In this document: positions 61,153-62,469 of the stretch, piece after piece
How positions within the stretch are numbered: the first letter of the stretch is position 1
How the letters are laid out: every line of letters begins with the position of its first letter
NCBI GenBank assembly: GCA_002418895.1
Contig: DIFA01000013.1
Span: 1-62,469 of the forward strand
Reading direction: 5' to 3'
Source: Dehalococcoidia bacterium UBA5760
GTDB lineage: Bacteria; Chloroflexota; Dehalococcoidia; Dehalococcoidales; UBA5760
Length of the DNA: 62,469 bases
Made by a program: the position numbers and the translations under genes
The notes under the pieces: generated by a model
Databases searched by the model: none
Told to the model about the DNA's origin: nothing
The model's input: only the letters and a program-made list of their open reading frames with translations

Positions 61153-62361
61153 ATGGCAAAGACAATCGCAGAAATAAACGAGAAGATAAAAGAGGGTAAG
61201 GCGGTAGTGGTTACCGCCGAAGAGATAATCGATATCGTCAAGGAGAAGGGCACCAGAAAGGCAGCCGATGAGGTGGATGTAGTGACTACCGGGACCTTCG
61301 GTCCGATGTGTTCCTCCGGAGCCTACATTAACATCGGGCACTCCAAGCCGAGGATAAAGCTGGGCGGCGGGCGGTCCTACCTTAATGACGTTCCGGCTTA
61401 CACCGGGTTGGCTGCGGTAGACCTCTATATCGGGGCTAACGCCATTCCTGATGAAGACCCCAGGAACAGGTCCTATCCCGGTGATTTCAACTACGGCGGC
61501 GGGCATGTCATCGAAGAACTGGTAGCCGGTAAGGACATCAAGCTGGTAGCTACCGCCTATGGTACGGATTGCTACCCCCGGAAAAAGCTGGAGACCTGGA
61601 TAAACATCCAGGACCTTAACGAAGCCGTACTGTTCAATATCCGCAATGCCTATCAGAACTATAATGTGGCGGTGAACCTCTCGGACAAGACGATTTACAC
61701 CTACATGGGGGTCCTGAAACCCAACCTGGCTAACGCCAATTTTTGCAGTGCCGGACAGCTCTCCCCGCTGCTCAACGACCCGTACTACAAGACCATCGGC
61801 ATCGGTACCAGGATATTCTTGGGCGGCGGTACCGGCTTTATCACCTGGCAGGGCACCCAGCACAACCCCAATGTACTCCGCTCGGACAATGGAACTCCGA
61901 GAAGAGGGGCCGGCGCCCTGGCCGTAATCGGCGATCTGAAGCAGATGAAGCCGCGCTGGCTGGTCGGGACAAGCATGATGGGGTACGGCTGTAACTTAAC
62001 GGTGGGGATAGGAGTGCCCATCCCGATACTCTCCGAGGAAATTCTGCGCTACACGGCAGTGAGTGATGAGGAAATCTTCGCCCCCGTAGTGGACTACTCA
62101 GAGGCATATCCAAATCTGAAGCCGGACATCCTGGCCGAGGTCAGTTACGCCCAGCTAAAGAGCGGCACGATAGTAATCCGGGGGAAGAAAGTACCGACCG
62201 CCTCACTGTCCAGCTACTCAAGAGCGGTAGAGATTGCCGATACCCTCAAGGAATGGCTACTGAGCGGGGAGTTCCTGCTGACCGAACCGGTAGCCCTCTT
62301 ACCCGGGGTAGGCTCGGATGTGAACTGCAAGCCGCTTCCAGAACGCCCGATAATAGAATAA
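61153..62361 (+). CDS. DUF39 homocysteine-biosynthesis protein
   Basis: 402 residues. DUF39 proteins convert aspartate semialdehyde and sulfide equivalents to homocysteine in methanogens (MA1821 type). Family marks: TTGTFGPMCSSGAYIN with Cys53 and TAYGTDCYPRKK with Cys139, both likely catalytic or sulfur-carrying; GIGTRIFLGGGTGFITWQGT and GTSMMGYGCNLTVGIGVPIP are also typical. The CBS domains found at the C-terminus of some archaeal members are absent, and no partner ferredoxin gene (MA1822 type) is adjacent. There is no ribosome site and the promoter -10 is nine bases before the ATG, so the mRNA looks leaderless. Confidence 0.9.
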   Translation: MAKTIAEINEKIKEGKAVVVTAEEIIDIVKEKGTRKAADEVDVVTTGTFGPMCSSGAYINIGHSKPRIKLGGGRSYLNDVPAYTGLAAVDLYIGANAIPDEDPRNRSYPGDFNYGGGHVIEELVAGKDIKLVATAYGTDCYPRKKLETWINIQDLNEAVLFNIRNAYQNYNVAVNLSDKTIYTYMGVLKPNLANANFCSAGQLSPLLNDPYYKTIGIGTRIFLGGGTGFITWQGTQHNPNVLRSDNGTPRRGAGALAVIGDLKQMKPRWLVGTSMMGYGCNLTVGIGVPIPILSEEILRYTAVSDEEIFAPVVDYSEAYPNLKPDILAEVSYAQLKSGTIVIRGKKVPTASLSSYSRAVEIADTLKEWLLSGEFLLTEPVALLPGVGSDVNCKPLPERPIIE

Positions 62362-62428
62362 CGGCCGCGGTCACCGGAGGCCGGGAGGTTAATTTTTGTG
62401 CCGGGTTATGTTAAAATAGGAACTGCGT

Positions 62429-62469
62429 AGGAGTGTAGCTCAGTTGGTAGAGCAGCGGTCTCCAAAACC
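62429..62469 (+). tRNA. tRNA-Trp (anticodon CCA), 5' part only
   Basis: AGGAGTG acceptor strand, D stem GCTC/GAGC, and anticodon arm GCGGT with loop beginning CTCCAAA (anticodon CCA). The window ends within the anticodon stem. Confidence 0.9.

Noticed and set aside
61051..61863. 270-aa minus-strand frame
   Set aside because: Antisense to the DUF39 gene, with no domain and no ribosome site.

Overview
The window looks like chromosomal DNA of an uncultured Chloroflexota bacterium, most likely from Dehalococcoidia. That placement is an inference from the gene set and order, the moderate GC, the frequent TTG/GTG starts and the mixture of gene families; no database was searched. Core genes are intact and dense. 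Many promoters are clear sigma70-type sequences with a 17-bp spacer.

Layout. 1-1196: 5' two thirds of aspS (minus), whose codon use changes abruptly near 545-575. 1376-1726: small unknown gene. 1839-1914: tRNA-Lys(CTT), occupied by a 9.9-kb integrative element (1868-11795) bounded by a perfect 47-bp direct repeat. The element carries a tyrosine integrase, an unknown 504-aa protein, Xre and Xis-like regulators behind a divergent promoter region, a primase-helicase, several phage/plasmid-type small genes, and cargo: a lone HsdR-N-like nuclease, a lipoprotein with a transglutaminase-like triad and two unknown genes. 11947-13905: SDR dehydrogenase and a PfkB-family kinase. 14111-18928: nusA-rnpM-infB-rbfA-truB, preceded by a promoter and an intrinsic terminator in the leader. 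19000-21963: inositol-phosphate synthase, a PimA-like glycosyltransferase and a CDP-alcohol phosphatidyltransferase, which together make a phosphatidylinositol-mannoside type lipid. 22053-23339: purA. 23427-28641 (minus): rpsO-pnp-dapB-asd-dapA. 28762-29329: remains of cas1 and cas2. 29426-33977: two VOC proteins, ylxP, an MrfA-like helicase and lgt. 34159-34725 (minus): rpsU and a CxxC zinc-ribbon protein. 35079-39530: dnaJ-like, hspR, clpC and a VTT membrane protein. 39554-40954: two methyltransferases. 40972-41589: cyclophilin lipoprotein; then tRNA-Ala, a MarR regulator and a coiled-coil protein. 44254-46089 (minus): two DUF1538 membrane proteins plus a PII-like protein. 46408-46575: tiny DUF3096 membrane protein. 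47022-60995: alpha-glucan metabolism, with glgA and glgP on plus facing a minus-strand operon of treS-maltokinase, malQ, glgB and a GH57 protein. 61153-62361: DUF39 homocysteine-biosynthesis protein. 62429-end: 5' part of tRNA-Trp.

Main points of interest: the tRNA-Lys element with matched arm repeats at both ends and its cargo; the dead cas1/cas2 relic; a terminator in the nusA leader that suggests autoregulation; the DUF1538-DUF1538-PII operon; two apparently leaderless genes (pfkB-like and the DUF39 gene); and the aspS composition break, which could be a recombination joint or an assembly artefact.
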